A stretch of DNA of 64,000 bases, taken from assembly GCA_905221605.1 (NCBI GenBank), contig CAJNDS010002227.1, positions 372,001-436,000 on the forward strand, given 5' to 3'. The position numbers and the translations under genes are program-made. The DNA comes from Symbiodinium natans. Its lineage: Eukaryota; Sar; Dinophyceae; Suessiales; Symbiodiniaceae. This document shows, piece after piece, positions 36,697 through 47,813 of this stretch. The notes under the pieces were generated by a model. The model did not search any database. It was not told where the DNA came from and worked only from the letters and a program-made list of their open reading frames with translations. How positions within the stretch are numbered: position 1 is the stretch's first letter; each line of letters starts with the position of its first letter.

Positions 36697-38279
36697 CTGA
36701 ACCCAAATTCTAACCTAAACCCTAACCCCCCCCCCCCCCCCCCCACACCTTTCACAGCAGGTATCCGCACAAGGAATCATTCCTCACCAAACACCAGTAA
36801 TAGACACCCTATCTCATACGACGACAACCGTTAAAAGCCTAAACCCTAAATCTCAAACCCTACACCCCAAACCAACCCTAGTTCGTCCCTACAACCCTCT
36901 AGCCCTAAACCCTAAAGCTAAACCCTAAACCTACAACCAGGCGAGAACACATCGACACATTCCGAGTTCGGCTATTCACCTACAGGGCCAACTGAACCAA
37001 GCAGCCGGCAGGGTTTGGGCTTTAGAGCTTGGGTTTTCAGTTTAGGGTTTGGGGTTTGGGGTTTGGGGTTTAGGCTTTGCGGTTTAGGGCTTGGGGTTTA
37101 GTTCGGGTTTGAAAAACTTCAACCCGAAAAACCAAGAGTGTTGCGACTAACCCTGGCTTTGGCGCAGTTTATTCTATTCGATCGCGAAAAAACATATTGT
37201 CGTGCGAAAATAGAACTCTGTTGTGCCGCGCGAACTCACTTACTATTGTTTCATGAAAAAAACCGCCACAATACGACTTCCTTTGATACTATGATTCATT
37301 ACCAAAGGGTCATACTGGTTTGAGTCTTCATGATTTCTGATATTAAATTGAATGTCATCTCGCGCACGATTCTAGTTAGTCTGCTTGCATCCCCCTGTAA
37401 TGCTGTAGGGAAAGGCCCCATTATGAAGGCCAAGGTAAAGGGTGAAAGACTCACTCATTAGTTCAGTCGTTTTTCGGGCCAGTAATACAGAAATGAAGAG
37501 TGGACCAGCGCACCCCAGATTCCACCTACTTTAAAGGGCCTGTTGGTAAGCTCGCACTCGCAACAAGCCCTGAACCCTCAACCCTAAAACCTAAACTCTA
37601 CAGACCCTCAACCCGGAAGCCTAAACCCAGGAAACCCTCAACACCCTCAACCATATAAACCCTCAACGCTCAACCCTCAACCATAAACCCTAAACCCTGG
37701 ACCCTCAATCCTACAACTAAACCCTAAACCCTGAACCCTAAACCCTATACCCTATAAACCCTAAACTCTGTGGATCCTAAACCCCTTCGCTGAAGCCGTG
37801 CAAGCGCTCTCTCAGCCTGAGCAGAGACCGAGGAATGGGTTTTAGAGTTTAGAGTTTAGGGTCTAGGGTTCAGGGTTTGGGTACTATTTTTTAGACATGT
37901 CTACAAAATGGTATCCAGTTGCAACAGTAAGATGGTTTGAGGGTTTAGAGTTTAGTGTTTGGGGTTTAGGGTTTAGGGTTCAGGGTCAGGGTTTCGGTAG
38001 GGTTTGGGGTGTTGGCTTCAGGGTTTAGGGTTTCGGGTTTGAGGTTTAGGGTTTGGGTTTTGGGCGTTTACGGCTTTGGAAAGTTTGGGGGTTTCGGGGC
38101 TGGATTTGGGGTTCTTGGGTCGAGGGCTTGGGGCTGAGGGTTAGCTTTAAAGGTTTAGGGGGGGTGGCCTAAACCCCTAAACCCTATAGATCCTGAACCC
38201 CAAACCCTAAACGCCTAAGCCCCTAAACCCTAAATCCTAAACCCTAACCCTAGGGCTCTGCGTTTAAAACCCTAAACTT

Positions 38280-38445
38280 AAGGGGTATAAGGAGGGACCG
38301 CTAGAAGGGGCCCTTAATCTTATTTTTCTAGAAACTCTATATACATCATAAAGTCCCTACATACCTAAGTAGCCCCTAAAAAACCCCCAAATAACCCCGA
38401 AGGGTCCCTTGTAAGGGTCCCTCCTTTCGGCCCTTGATAAACCGA
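38280..38445. repeat. Dispersed repeat, long copy of the GGGTCCCTTATAAGGG family
   Basis: AAGGGGTATAAGGAGGGACC at the left and GGGTCCCTTGTAAGGGTCCC at the right form imperfect inverted ends about 140 bases apart, with AGTAGCCCCTAAA in between. Confidence 0.55.
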
Positions 38446-39053
38446 AACCCTACACCCTAAAGCCCGCTCAAGACTTGAAGCCCTAGAGCAACCACTGGGG
38501 GTCCCAGGTGTTGGGGTTGAGGAGTTTCGAGTTTGGGGTTTAGGGTTTAGGGTTTAGGGTTTAGGTTTTAGGGTTTAGGGTTTAGGGTTTAGGGTTTAGG
38601 GTTTAGGGTTTGGAGCTTAGGGATTCGGGCTTGAAGTTTAGGGTTGACGGCTGAGGGCTTAGGGTTGAAGGTTTAGGGTTCAGGGTGTTTCCCGTCGGCT
38701 GCTATGTAACGTACGGCTTAGGGTGCTAGGGTGTCTGTTAGGGTTTCAGAGTTCAAGTTTGATAGGGAACTGCTTCAAACTTTGAACCCTGATTCCCTTG
38801 GAACTAGCCCTGAACCCTAAACCCTAAACCCTAAACTTCATCAAACCCTAAACCCCAAACTCCCAACCCTAGGCTTTTCTTCAGGCATGCTGCTCTGAGT
38901 GGTGCCAACGAGCACCAGTGAAACGGCGCGAGGGGTGAACTGAGGGACAGTTCAGGTGGGTACCTGCTCTTTCTGGGAGGCTCGCCGGAGAAGCCGTGTA
39001 CGAAATGATAGGCCTCTCACATAAGCCTCCAACTATGCTAGGCCGAAAGCTCT

Positions 39054-40580
39054 TCAGTGAGTCTCGGCATAGGCTCGGAGTAACAACCGATTGGTGATCG
39101 TCTTGATCTTGAAGTATGTCGCCAGCACCAGTACGGCGACCAGAGCCATGCAGGCACCCAGCACGAGGCCAATCTGGCCGTGCTTGATGATGCCTCATCT
39201 ATCGTTCCAACCCCTGCAACCCTAAACCCCCCCAACCCCTAAACCCTTCAAATTCCTAAACCCCCTGAACCCCCTAAACCCTATGTACCCTAACCCCCTA
39301 AACCCCCTAAACCCTCTAAACTCCTGAACCCTGAGCTGGGAATTGAGTTCCTCGAACCTTCCATGGCATGTGGCATTAGCACGAAAGTCCCCTCCACCCC
39401 AAACCCCGAAACCCTAAACCCCAAACCCTAAACCCCAAACCCTAAACCCCAAACCCCAAACCCTGGAATGCCTTGGAGCAGAATGTCCATGACCCAGGCG
39501 ATGATGCCCGCGATGAAGCTCCAGGTGGGCACTTCAACGATCCAGGAGATGCCCTGCGCCCACTCACGAATGTGCCTTGGGTAGATCCAGGAACCATGTT
39601 GGGGTTTGGGGTTTAGGGTTTGGGGTTTGGGGGTTTAGGGTTTAGGGTTTAGGGTTTGGGGTTTAGGGTTTAGGGTTTAGGGTTTAGGGTTTAGGGTACC
39701 CTTCTTAGGTCGGTTGCCCCACAAGGGAACCTTGAACCCAGACAAGGGCAAAAAATTGCACCACTGGGTTCCACCCAGGTTCTCGTCCGGGACGAAGCCG
39801 ATCATCATGTAGAGGATCGTCGACATGATCGCTGACACCGTGCCTAGGATGGCCCTTAAGACCCTCTGAAAAAGATTCCTGAATATGATCCTCTTAAACC
39901 CAATAGGGGAGAAATATTCCTGAATATGATCCTCTTAAACCCAAGAAGGGGAAACAAATAGCAAAAATCCTGACTATGATCCTCTTAAACCCAATCAGCG
40001 AAAACAAAAAATATCCCAGGGGCCTGCCTAAGGTGCACATCAGCATCGCCACGAACGCGAAGCAAGGATGCAGGTTCTTGCAGAGGGAGTGGTGGCGCAC
40101 CAGGGACAAGGTGTACTCGTCACACTCCACCTATACTCCCCCTTTTGAGCCTGAATAAGAAGAGTACTTTTGTTGTTTTCCCTTATTTTGGGTCTTATAT
40201 AAACAAAAACAAGCGTAATTCCCACGGGGGAGGTAGCCACGGAGTCCGTGAAGTTGCACATGGTGAGGATGAGCGCGGCCACCACGCCGATCGTGCTCCA
40301 GGCGCCCTGGTTTAGGGTTTAGGGTTTGGGGTTTAGGGTTTAGGGTTTAGGGTTTAGGGTTCAGGGTTTAGGGTTTAGGGTTCAGGGTTCAGGGTTTAGG
40401 GTTTAGGGTTTAGGGTTTAGGGTTTAGGGTTTAGGGTTTAGGGTTTAGGGTTTAGGGTTTAGGGTCCTGCGTCCGCTCCCGGAAGCTCCCGGCATCCAAC
40501 TTCTCGGTGCCAAGGACGGGCAGCATGAGCAGGAACGGGGACTTGCTGGCGGCCGACGCATCCTGCATGATCTCCGCCAT
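39054..40580 (-). CDS. Four-helix membrane protein of unknown function
   Basis: Exons on minus: 40467-40580 (starts ATG, MAEIMQDASAASKSPF), 40226-40306, 40028-40130, 39705-39843, 39472-39575 and 39054-39193 (ends TGA). They total 681 bases, 226 residues, all phases matching. Predicted membrane segments: STIGVVAALILTMCNF in exon 2, CFAFVAMLMC running into TVSAIMSTILYMMIGF over the exon 3/4 junction, WSFIAGIIAWVMDILLQGI in exon 5, and IGLVLGACMALVAVLVLATY in exon 6. A loop has Cys and Trp (ENLGGTQWCNFLPLSG). The hydrophobic segments agree across exons, which supports the frame. Junctions: CAG|GA to CCAG|G, CCC|GT to TATAG|G, TTAG|GC to CTAG|G, CCTAA|GA to CAAG|G, and CAAG|GC to TGAG|G. Short matching bases at both sides of several introns (for example AGGC/AGGC) are conspicuous. 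Family not known. Confidence 0.78.
39879..40000. repeat. Tandem repeat, about 45-base unit, in an intron of the membrane-protein gene
   Basis: CCTGAATATGATCCTCTTAA ACCCAA(T/G)(A)AGGGG occurs three times at about 39879, 39921 and 39970. Confidence 0.85.
40307..40466 (-). other. Intron consisting wholly of telomere-like repeats
   Basis: The 160 bases between exons 40467-40580 and 40226-40306 are about 22 TTTAGGG-type units on plus (CCCTAAA on the coding strand) and almost nothing else. The coding strand reads CGCAG|GACCCTAAACCC at the donor and CTAAACCAG|GGC at the acceptor. CTAAAC units could serve as branch points. This is the cleanest example in the window. Confidence 0.8.
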
Positions 40581-41052
40581 GGGGAGCGCTTTTTTTGCCC
40601 TAAACCCTAAACCCTAAACCCTAAACCCTAAACCCTAAACCCTAAACCCTAAACTCTTTTTTTGGATCTCCTAAACCACTCAGAGCGAAGAGCCGCTTTT
40701 TGGCGAGACAGAGGTGGCGAAGTAATGGGGGCCGAAATGGCAACCCCTGGACCCACGCCCTAAAGCAAAACCCAGCCTTAGGGCTTAGGGCTGAGGGTTT
40801 AGGGTTGAGGGTTTAGGGTAGGACATGCGCAGGATACCTACCCCTGAACCCCTGAGCTGTCGTCAGAGGCCGACACTTCTTGTCAGGTCTTAGGAACAGG
40901 GTTTCGGGTAGTTCGGGGTTTGGGGTTTGGGGTTTGGGGTTTAGGGTTTAGGGTTTGGGGTCCAGCATGATGGGTTTCGGGGTTCTGGTGGACCTTTCTT
41001 TTCTGAGTGGCGTTGGCTATTCGCGTTAAGCGAAAATATACTGCCCAATTTC

Positions 41053-42680
41053 CTAACTGTCAGGGCCGTACCGAAACAGGAACCTCTGTAGGGCACTTAA
41101 CAGGTTCATGACACATGCTGGCTAGCTGTAAGTTTTTCCTACAACTCGCCAGTTTAGAACTGAGGTAGCCGATACACAAGGCCTGTTAGAATGCTTCTGA
41201 TTAGGAGGATGACCTCAACCAGTTAGCAAGTCCCCTAAACCCAAAACCCTGGACCCCCAACCAGTAAGTCTCACGAGCCTCATGTTTGTCAACTCGCAGG
41301 AGGGTTTAGAGGAGATCGTTGACTTTCTGCCCAACTGGTCCATCCCTGCAACCCCTGCAACCCTCGGATGAAATTCGCTAGGCCTCTGGCTGCAAAAGGG
41401 CTTAGGGCATAGGGTTCTGGTTGCAAGGTTCAGGGTTTAGGTTCTAGACGATGCACAGGGAGTTTCGGGGTTGAGGGCGGCAGGGCATTGGGGTTTCCAG
41501 GGCCCCCAAGGTCTGAGAGAGAACTCCCCAGTAGCCTTGAACGCCAAGACCCTGAGGCCCTTTGGGACTTCCCCCGGTGTGCTTCGAGAGATCCTGAGTA
41601 TCTGCCTGATGCCCTTAAACCCTAAACCCTAGCCCCTAAACCCCAAACCCCAAACCCCAAACCCCAAACCCTAAACCCTAAACCCTAAACCCTAGCCCTA
41701 AACCCCAAACCCTAAACCGTAACCCTCAACCCTAAACCCTAAACCCAAGTTCGGAAACCCCCATAGTCCGCCCAGCTGCCGGCTCCGGCGGTCGCGGCGC
41801 CCGGGGCTGCGGCTGCGGCCGAGATCCTCTGAAGCCGAAGGGTTCAGGGGTTGTAGGGGAGAAAGAGTTTAGGGGTTTAGGGTTTAGGGTTTAGGGTTTA
41901 GGGTTTAGGGTTTAGGATTTAGGGGACTTAGCGCTTGACCCTGAACCCTAAAAACCCAGTAGAAGCCCCTAAACCCTAAACCATGGTTTCGGGGGGAAAT
42001 GGGGGGCTCAGGGGGTGGAAGGATGAAGGGCCTCTAGAGCTTAGAGTGCGAAAGGTTGTGGGTTCAGGCTTCAGGAACAGGGGGGGCTCAGGGGCTTAGG
42101 GGTCTAGGGGTTTAAGGAGTCAAGGCTTTAGGGGTTTTGGGGTTTAAGGGCTTAGGCTGTTGGGTCTTTCTGCGCCTCGGGTTTGTAGGTTCGGAAAAGT
42201 GGGCATCCAAGGCTGCCCTGGCGCCTCGGCGTTCAAGGAGGGCTCCGACGGGGCGGGCACCTGCGCGCAGACGCGAGGGCTTGGATTGCAGGCGGTTTAC
42301 GGGTTTAGGGGTTTAGAGGGTGAGGGTTTAGGGTTTAAGTGCACTATCAACCCTAAACCCTAAACCCAGATGTAGGATGTTGAACGCAGAGAACGCACGA
42401 ATACTATTAATAAACGAACGAAGTAAGTACTTTCATTGTGTGAGAGAGAGAGGGAACGAAGTGGAATCTCCTAACCGGCCCACATTAAAGTAGTACTAAA
42501 ACGACGGGAAAGAATGCACGTGCCATTAGAAATAGAAGGGTTGCGGCTGTCGGGCTGTTTCAAGTTCAGGGCGCGGTGTCTTGCAAGAACACCAGCTTTC
42601 CTCCAGCAAGAACACCAGCTTTCCTCCAGTTCAACTGGTCTTCAGTGATCTCTCGTCTCCTTAACTGATAGCTGGTGCAT
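41053..42680 (-). CDS. Small protein with an RS-rich segment
   Basis: Exons on minus: 42660-42680 (starts ATG, MHQLSVK), 42225-42260 (VPAPSEPSLNAE), 41769-41826 (DLGRSRSPGRRDRRSRQLG), 41275-41345 (MDQLGRKSTISSKPSCEL), 41139-41182 (ALCIGYLSSKLASC) and 41053-41083 (ends TAG). They total 261 bases, 86 residues; all phases agree. Donors: AAG|GA, GAG|GC, GGCG|GA, CTC|GTGAGA and GTAG|GA; one acceptor has a textbook TTCTAACAG. The Arg/Ser stretch resembles those of splicing or RNA-binding proteins, but no RNA-binding domain is present. Two of its introns lack telomere repeats. Confidence 0.48.
42586..42640. repeat. 26-base tandem duplication
   Basis: GCAAGAACACCAGCTTTCCT CCA occurs twice in tandem, between two small genes. 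Confidence 0.9.
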
Positions 42681-42947
42681 CTGATGCTGTTTGGGCTTGG
42701 GTTTGGCTAGAGTTGAGGGTTTACGGCTTCGGGGCTTCAGGGTTTTCGGGTTTTAGGGTTTTATGGTTTTGGGGGATAAAGCGTTTCGGCTCAGAAATCT
42801 TGTGCGCGATAAGCAACACACAATGCCAGTCAAGTGCCCTGAAGCTGGATTTTGGGGCTTTGGGCTTCGGCCTGCGGGTTGTCCAGGTTTGTTTCTGTTC
42901 ATTTAGGTTTATTGAGGGCTTCTTACGCTCGGGGCTAAGTACCAGGT

Positions 42948-43481
42948 CTATTGAGGGTCTGGGGAGTCAGACTGAAGACACGAGAAGCTCAGCACAGAGA
43001 AGACCGGAAACCCAAGACCCCTGGCCCGAAAGCCCATATAAACAAAGAGACAGGGTTTGGGGTTTGGGGTTTAGGGCTTAGGGTTTAGGGTTTAGGGTAG
43101 CCCGAACCCTACACCCCGAAACCCAAAACCCGATACAACCATCCGGAAGACCCTATACCCTGAACCAAAAAACCCCCAAACCCTAAACCCTAAACCCGAA
43201 ACCCTAAACCCTAAACCATGAACCCTAAACCCTAAACCCAACCACCCGCCTCCGGTTCTGGCTCCGCAGCATCTGCGAAGTGCACCCGCTTGGCCCTTCG
43301 CGTGATGTTCTGTGTTTAGGGTTTAGGGTTTAGGGTTTAGGGTTTAGGGTTTAGGGTTTAGGGTTTAGGGTTTGGGGTTTAGGGTTTGGGGTTTAGGGTT
43401 TAGGGTTTAGGGTTTTTTTTTAACTGGAATCACCTTGGTCGGGCGGAGCGTTCTCGCTCTCCAGTGGTGAAACAGGGGCAT
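42948..43481 (-). CDS. Candidate microprotein with a PP1-docking (RVxF) motif
   Basis: Exons on minus: 43434-43481 (starts ATG, MPLFHHWRARTLRPTK), 43250-43309 (NITRRAKRVHFADAAEPEPE) and 42948-42971 (SDSPDPQ then TAG): 132 bases, 43 residues, all phase 0. KRVHFAD preceded by basic and followed by acidic residues is a classic protein phosphatase 1 docking motif. Splice sites are good: AAG|GTGATT, AACACAG, GAG|GC and CTCGTGTCTTCAG. The first exon is also open in another frame, and a longer gene cannot be excluded. A 43-residue product is unusual. Confidence 0.38.
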
Positions 43482-43739
43482 GAGGTTGGCACGAGCACGG
43501 CCCCCCTTCCCCCCAACAACACGACTCCCACATACATCGAAAACACTCGGGGAACACTTGGGAACCTGGGGCCACGAGGTCAGCACAGACGGCTCACCCC
43601 TCCCAGACGGCAGCGGATTCCTGGGGCCACGAAGTCAGCATAGGCTCACCCCCTCCCAGACGGCAGCTAGAAGATGTTATAACTCGGAACAGTCGCACCT
43701 ATAAGTCCATGACGCTCAGCATCACATATTTGGAGAATT

Positions 43740-44490
43740 GAAAATCTGTACAGCGGCTCAGTCTGACTCAAGGGAGGAGCGTCACATCGTTCTCATTCAC
43801 ATCGGTGAGCGAGGAAGGGGCTACGACCCTTGCACTGACGAGGAGGAAGGGGCAACGACCCATGCACTGATACGTCTCCGACCCTTCACGTCACGTTTGT
43901 CGGTCACCTCCTCAATGCCCAGCTCACTGTCCGAAGCTTTCTCCGTGGACGACGGCCCATCCACCTCCACCATATCAACCACCACCATGCCAGGAAGAAA
44001 ACCTCCACAGCGTTCCTGCCACAATCTCGGACTGGTAGTTGCAGGCCTCCACCACCCAGCAAGCAGGCAGTTGAGGAAGTGCTCCACCCCCTCCACATTT
44101 CCTCCCTCCTCCATGCCCACAGTCCGCCAGGCAGATCTCACTCCCGGTGTCCTCGCCCAATATCACGTCCACTCCCAGGCCCTCGGCAGTCTCCCAGCGT
44201 ACACGTACACCCTCACCTCGTCGTCACCGTCCAGCGTACACGTAGCTCGTCTCAACCTCGTCCACGTAGGCCGCCCAAACCAATGAGATAGCTGGGCCCA
44301 ATCTCCCCAAGGAACACCAAATAGCGGCAGCGGTTCACGAGGTGCAGCAAACTCACCGAAGACGGGGAAGACAACCTCCACGAAAAGTCGGCACCAAGTC
44401 ACGAACGTCCAGTTCACGAAGCCCCCCAGGTAGAAAGAGGACGAAAGGAAACACCAAGCACACCCCTCCTTTAAGCCAAATCCTTGAGCC
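43740..44490 (-). CDS. Unresolved coding region, no telomere repeats
   Basis: Not recognised. Minus has two overlapping open frames that each look protein-like in different parts: one at the right (CRLFVEVVFPVFGEF, then a DGDDEVRVYVYAG stretch near 44190-44230) and others to the left (VDVILGEDTGSEICL near 44110-44170; GVEHFLNCLLAGWW near 44050-44090). The switches imply introns or frameshifts I could not place. A 182-codon plus-strand frame covers the same bases but is Ser/Pro/Thr-rich in the manner of an antisense frame. It may be an intact gene with ordinary introns or a decayed copy. Confidence 0.3.
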
Positions 44491-44504
44491 AAAATGGCTA
44501 CGGG

Positions 44505-44712
44505 TTTAGGGTTTAGGGTTTAGGGTTTAGGGTTTAGGGTTTAGGGTTTAGGGTTTAGGGTTTAGGGTTTAGGGTTTAGGTTAGGGTTTAGGGTTTAGGG
44601 TTTAGGGTTTAGGGTTTAGGGTTTAGGGTTTAGGGTTTAGGGTTTAGGGTTTAGGGTTTAGGGTTTAGGGTTTAGGGTTTAGGGTTTAGGGTTTAGGGTT
44701 TAGGGTTTAGCA
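44505..44712. repeat. Long TTTAGGG array
   Basis: About 29 near-perfect units, with one TTAGGG near 44580, ending at a dispersed repeat. Confidence 0.95.
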
Positions 44713-45045
44713 CTCCGGATCGAGCAGTTTTATGGTTAAGCTTGATTTACGGCTTCGATTAACACCCACCCACCCAGAGAATCCCATAACATTGAAAAAG
44801 CAAAAAACTGCCACCAAAATCTGAAAATAAAGCGGCCAAACTCTGGAAATATGGGCTGTTACGGGGCCCCCCCAGGACGAGTTGTCCGGCACAAATGGGG
44901 CCCGAAACGGCCAAATTCTAAAAACAAAGCGGCCAAATTCTGAAAATAAAGCGGCCGATTCTGAAAATGAAACGGCCAAATTCTGAAAATGAAGCGGCCA
45001 AATTATGAATATAAAGCGGCCAAATTCTGAAATTCAATTAAGGTT
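44712..45045. mobile_element. Dispersed repeat with GCGGCCAAATTCTGAAAATA tandem tail, copy 1
   Basis: Starts CACTCCGG(A/G)TCGAGCAGTT, contains CACCCACCCACCCAGAG and AACATTGA(A/G)AAAGCAAAAA, then five or more GCGGCCAAATTCTGAAAATA units. The same order recurs at 61477-61645. Both copies sit directly after a telomere-like array. Element type unknown. Confidence 0.7.
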
Positions 45046-45099
45046 AAAATTATATGGTTTAGAGGGTTTAGGGTTTAGGGTTTAGGTTTAGACCCTAAA

Positions 45100-47500
45100 C
45101 TCCAAGCCCCAAACCCTAAGCCCTGAACATTCAAGGGAATAAGGGCTCAGGGTTTAGGCCCTGTGTTCTTGGAAGCTTCTCGGCTTGCGGAAGCCAGCGT
45201 CGGGGGCTTGGAGTCTAGGGATGCGGCTTACGATCCCTCCCTGAGCCCTGAACCCTGTAAACCCCTGAACCAAAACCCGAATTCCCTAAACCCTAAAGCC
45301 GAAACCCGAAACCCCTAATCCCAAACTGGACACCTAAACCCAGGAGCTCCAAACAAGGGGAAGCGTCCGCCGGAGAAGTCTTTCGAGGAGGGGGGGGGGG
45401 GGGGGGTTTAGGGCTTAGGGTTTAGGGTTTAAGGTTTAGGGTTTAGGGTTTAGGGTTTCGGGTTTCGGGTTTGGGTTTGAGGTTTAGGGCTTAGGGGGCT
45501 GATTCTCTAAGCTCAGCAACCTCCCAAGCCCCGAAGCCTCAAACCCCAAGCCCCAAAAAACCCAGCAACCTAAACCAGCTCAAGAGATGCGCTAGCGACT
45601 CCACACGCTTATTTGGTTGTCCAGTAGCCCTAAACCCTAAACCCTAAACCCTAAACCCTGAACCCCAAACCCTGCTCAGACCTGGGGCAGGCGTCTGGCC
45701 CTCGAAGGGCTGGGCGCAGCAGCCTGGGGCATGATGTCGGGGAGATTCAGGGGGCTTGGGATTTAGGGTTTAGGGTTTAGGGTTTAGGGTTTAGGGTTTA
45801 GGGTTTAGGGTTTAGGGTTTAGGGTTTAGGGTTTAGGGTTTAGGGTTTAGGGTTTAGGGTTTAGGGTTTAGGGTTTAGGGTTTAGGGTTCATGCAAACGG
45901 TCACTCGGAGGGTTTAAGGTCTAGGGTGGCCACCAAACCCCTGCCTACTTGAAGCTACCTGAAGCTTCATGAAGCTACATGGGTATGTGCAAGCAGACAT
46001 AACCGTAGTGGCCCGCTAGCAGCTCTCAGCTCCTTCTACCAAAAGCCCCTAAACCCTAGACCCTAAACCCCTAAACCCATAAACCCTAAACCCCCCAAAC
46101 CCTGAACCTTAAAGCCTAAACCGCTCAACCCTTAAAAACAAACAAAAAACAATCCGGCACCCAAGTAGCTTGGAGGACTCGGAGCGTGCGCGCAGGCGCA
46201 ACACCTGGCCTTCAGCCGGTGCGTTGGTGAGGGAGCCTGGGATGTTTTGGATTTGCAGAGTTTTGGGTTTAGGGTTTCGGGTTTAGGGTTTAGGGTTTAG
46301 GGTTTAGGGTTTAGGGTTTAGGGTTTAGGGTTTAGGGTGCTGGGTCTGGGGCTGTGGCGTTTCTAGGGTTTGTAGAGATGTGCTTTGAGTGCTGAAGGGC
46401 TGTCTGTGGTTGTTCAGGAGCTTGTACAGGGTTAGGGTTGAGGGTTGAAGGTTTAGAGTTTAGTGTTCAGGTTTGTTGCTAGGGTTTTAGAGGCTTTTCA
46501 GGGAGCTTGGGATGCTTGGGTCTTCGGTTCTCCTTCAACGTTCATGTGACGAACTAGTTCTATGTTTGGGTCGTGGCCACAGACCGTCACACAAGGAAGA
46601 ATGCACATGCACTGCGACATCCCGGTTCTTCACCCTAAGCCCCCCAAGCCGCCTCAGACCCCTTACAGTAAACCCCTTAACCCCACTTAAACCCCTTGAA
46701 GCCCTTAAACCTCTCAAACCCTTAGACTCCCTTAAACCCCTTAAACCCCAAACCCTAAACCCCAAACCCTAAACCCCAAACCCTAAACCCTAAACCCTAG
46801 ACCCCAAACCCTATACCCTAAACCCCAAACCCCAACCCCCAAACCCTAAACCCCAAACCCTAAACCCCAAACCATAAACCCTAAACCCTAAACCCCAAAC
46901 CCTAAACCCTAAACCCCAAACCCTAAACCCCAAACCCTAAACCCTAAACCCCAAACCCTAAACCCTAAACCCTAAACCCTAAACCCCAAACCCTCCCCCC
47001 AATTTAGAAGGGGTGGAGCCCAGGCGGTCGGAGAGAAGCGCTCCGAGGGAGGCAGCAGCCTCGGCTGCCTAGGGGTTAGGGTTTAGGGTTTAGGGTTTAG
47101 GGTTTAGGGTTTAGGGTTTAGGGTTTAGGGTTTTGGGGTTTGGGGTTTTGGGTTTAGGGTAAGTTTTAGGGTATAGGGTTTAGGGCATTCGGGGATCTAA
47201 GCCACATTGGTATTTGGGGTACTGGCGGGAGGTAACAGGTAGCTAGGGCAGAGAGAAATGGATGAGATCCCCGTACAGCCTCAGAATTGCATATGTCCTC
47301 ACCCCTCAACCCTTAAGCCCTGAACGGCCCTGAACCCTAAACCCTAAACTCTAAACCCGAAACCCTAAACCCTGAACCCTGAACCCTGAACCTTGAACCT
47401 TGAACCTTGAATCCCGAACCTGAACCTCTAAACCTTAATCCGAAACCCGAAACCCTGAAACACCCTTTCCGGGTTGCGTTGGGGCTGACGGTTTCCGTAC
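45100..47500 (-). other. Telomere-like arrays with unassigned exon-like islands
   Basis: Islands at about 45158-45237, 45340-45390, 45676-45745, 46165-46230, 46535-46640 and 46995-47072 are open and protein-like. On minus, the one at 46535-46640 reads VKNRDVAVHVHSSLCDGLWP before a TGA, and the one at 46995-47072 reads AEAAASLGALLSDRLGS. I could not chain them into one frame, so no gene is called. The arrays between them include a long one at 45765-45888. Confidence 0.5.
46737..46992. repeat. CCCTAAA/CCCCAAA mixed array
   Basis: About 36 units alternating between CCCTAAA and CCCCAAA in short runs. Confidence 0.95.
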
Positions 47501-47813
47501 AGTTCCGATATCCTCTGAACCCCCGAACCTTGGGCATGGGCTAAACCCTAAACCCTGAAAGCCTGAGCCCTAAACCCTAAACCCTAAACCCTAAACCCTA
47601 AACCCTAAACCCTAAACTCCTTTTTGAAACCCTAAATACTTCGAAGGCAGGCGTTGCCACGGGGCTATTGTGAGAGGGCTTTGGGGTTTAGGGTTTAGGG
47701 CTTAGGGTTTAGGGTTTAGGGTTTAGGGTTTAGGGTTTAGGGTTTAGGGTTTAGGGCTTAGGGTTTAGGGTTTTGGGCTTTGGGCTTAGGGTTTAGGGTT
47801 TAGGGTTTAAGGT

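Noticed and set aside
43738-44286. Plus-strand frame of 182 codons
   Set aside because: Low-complexity Ser/Pro/Thr composition typical of an antisense frame; the minus strand carries more protein-like segments.
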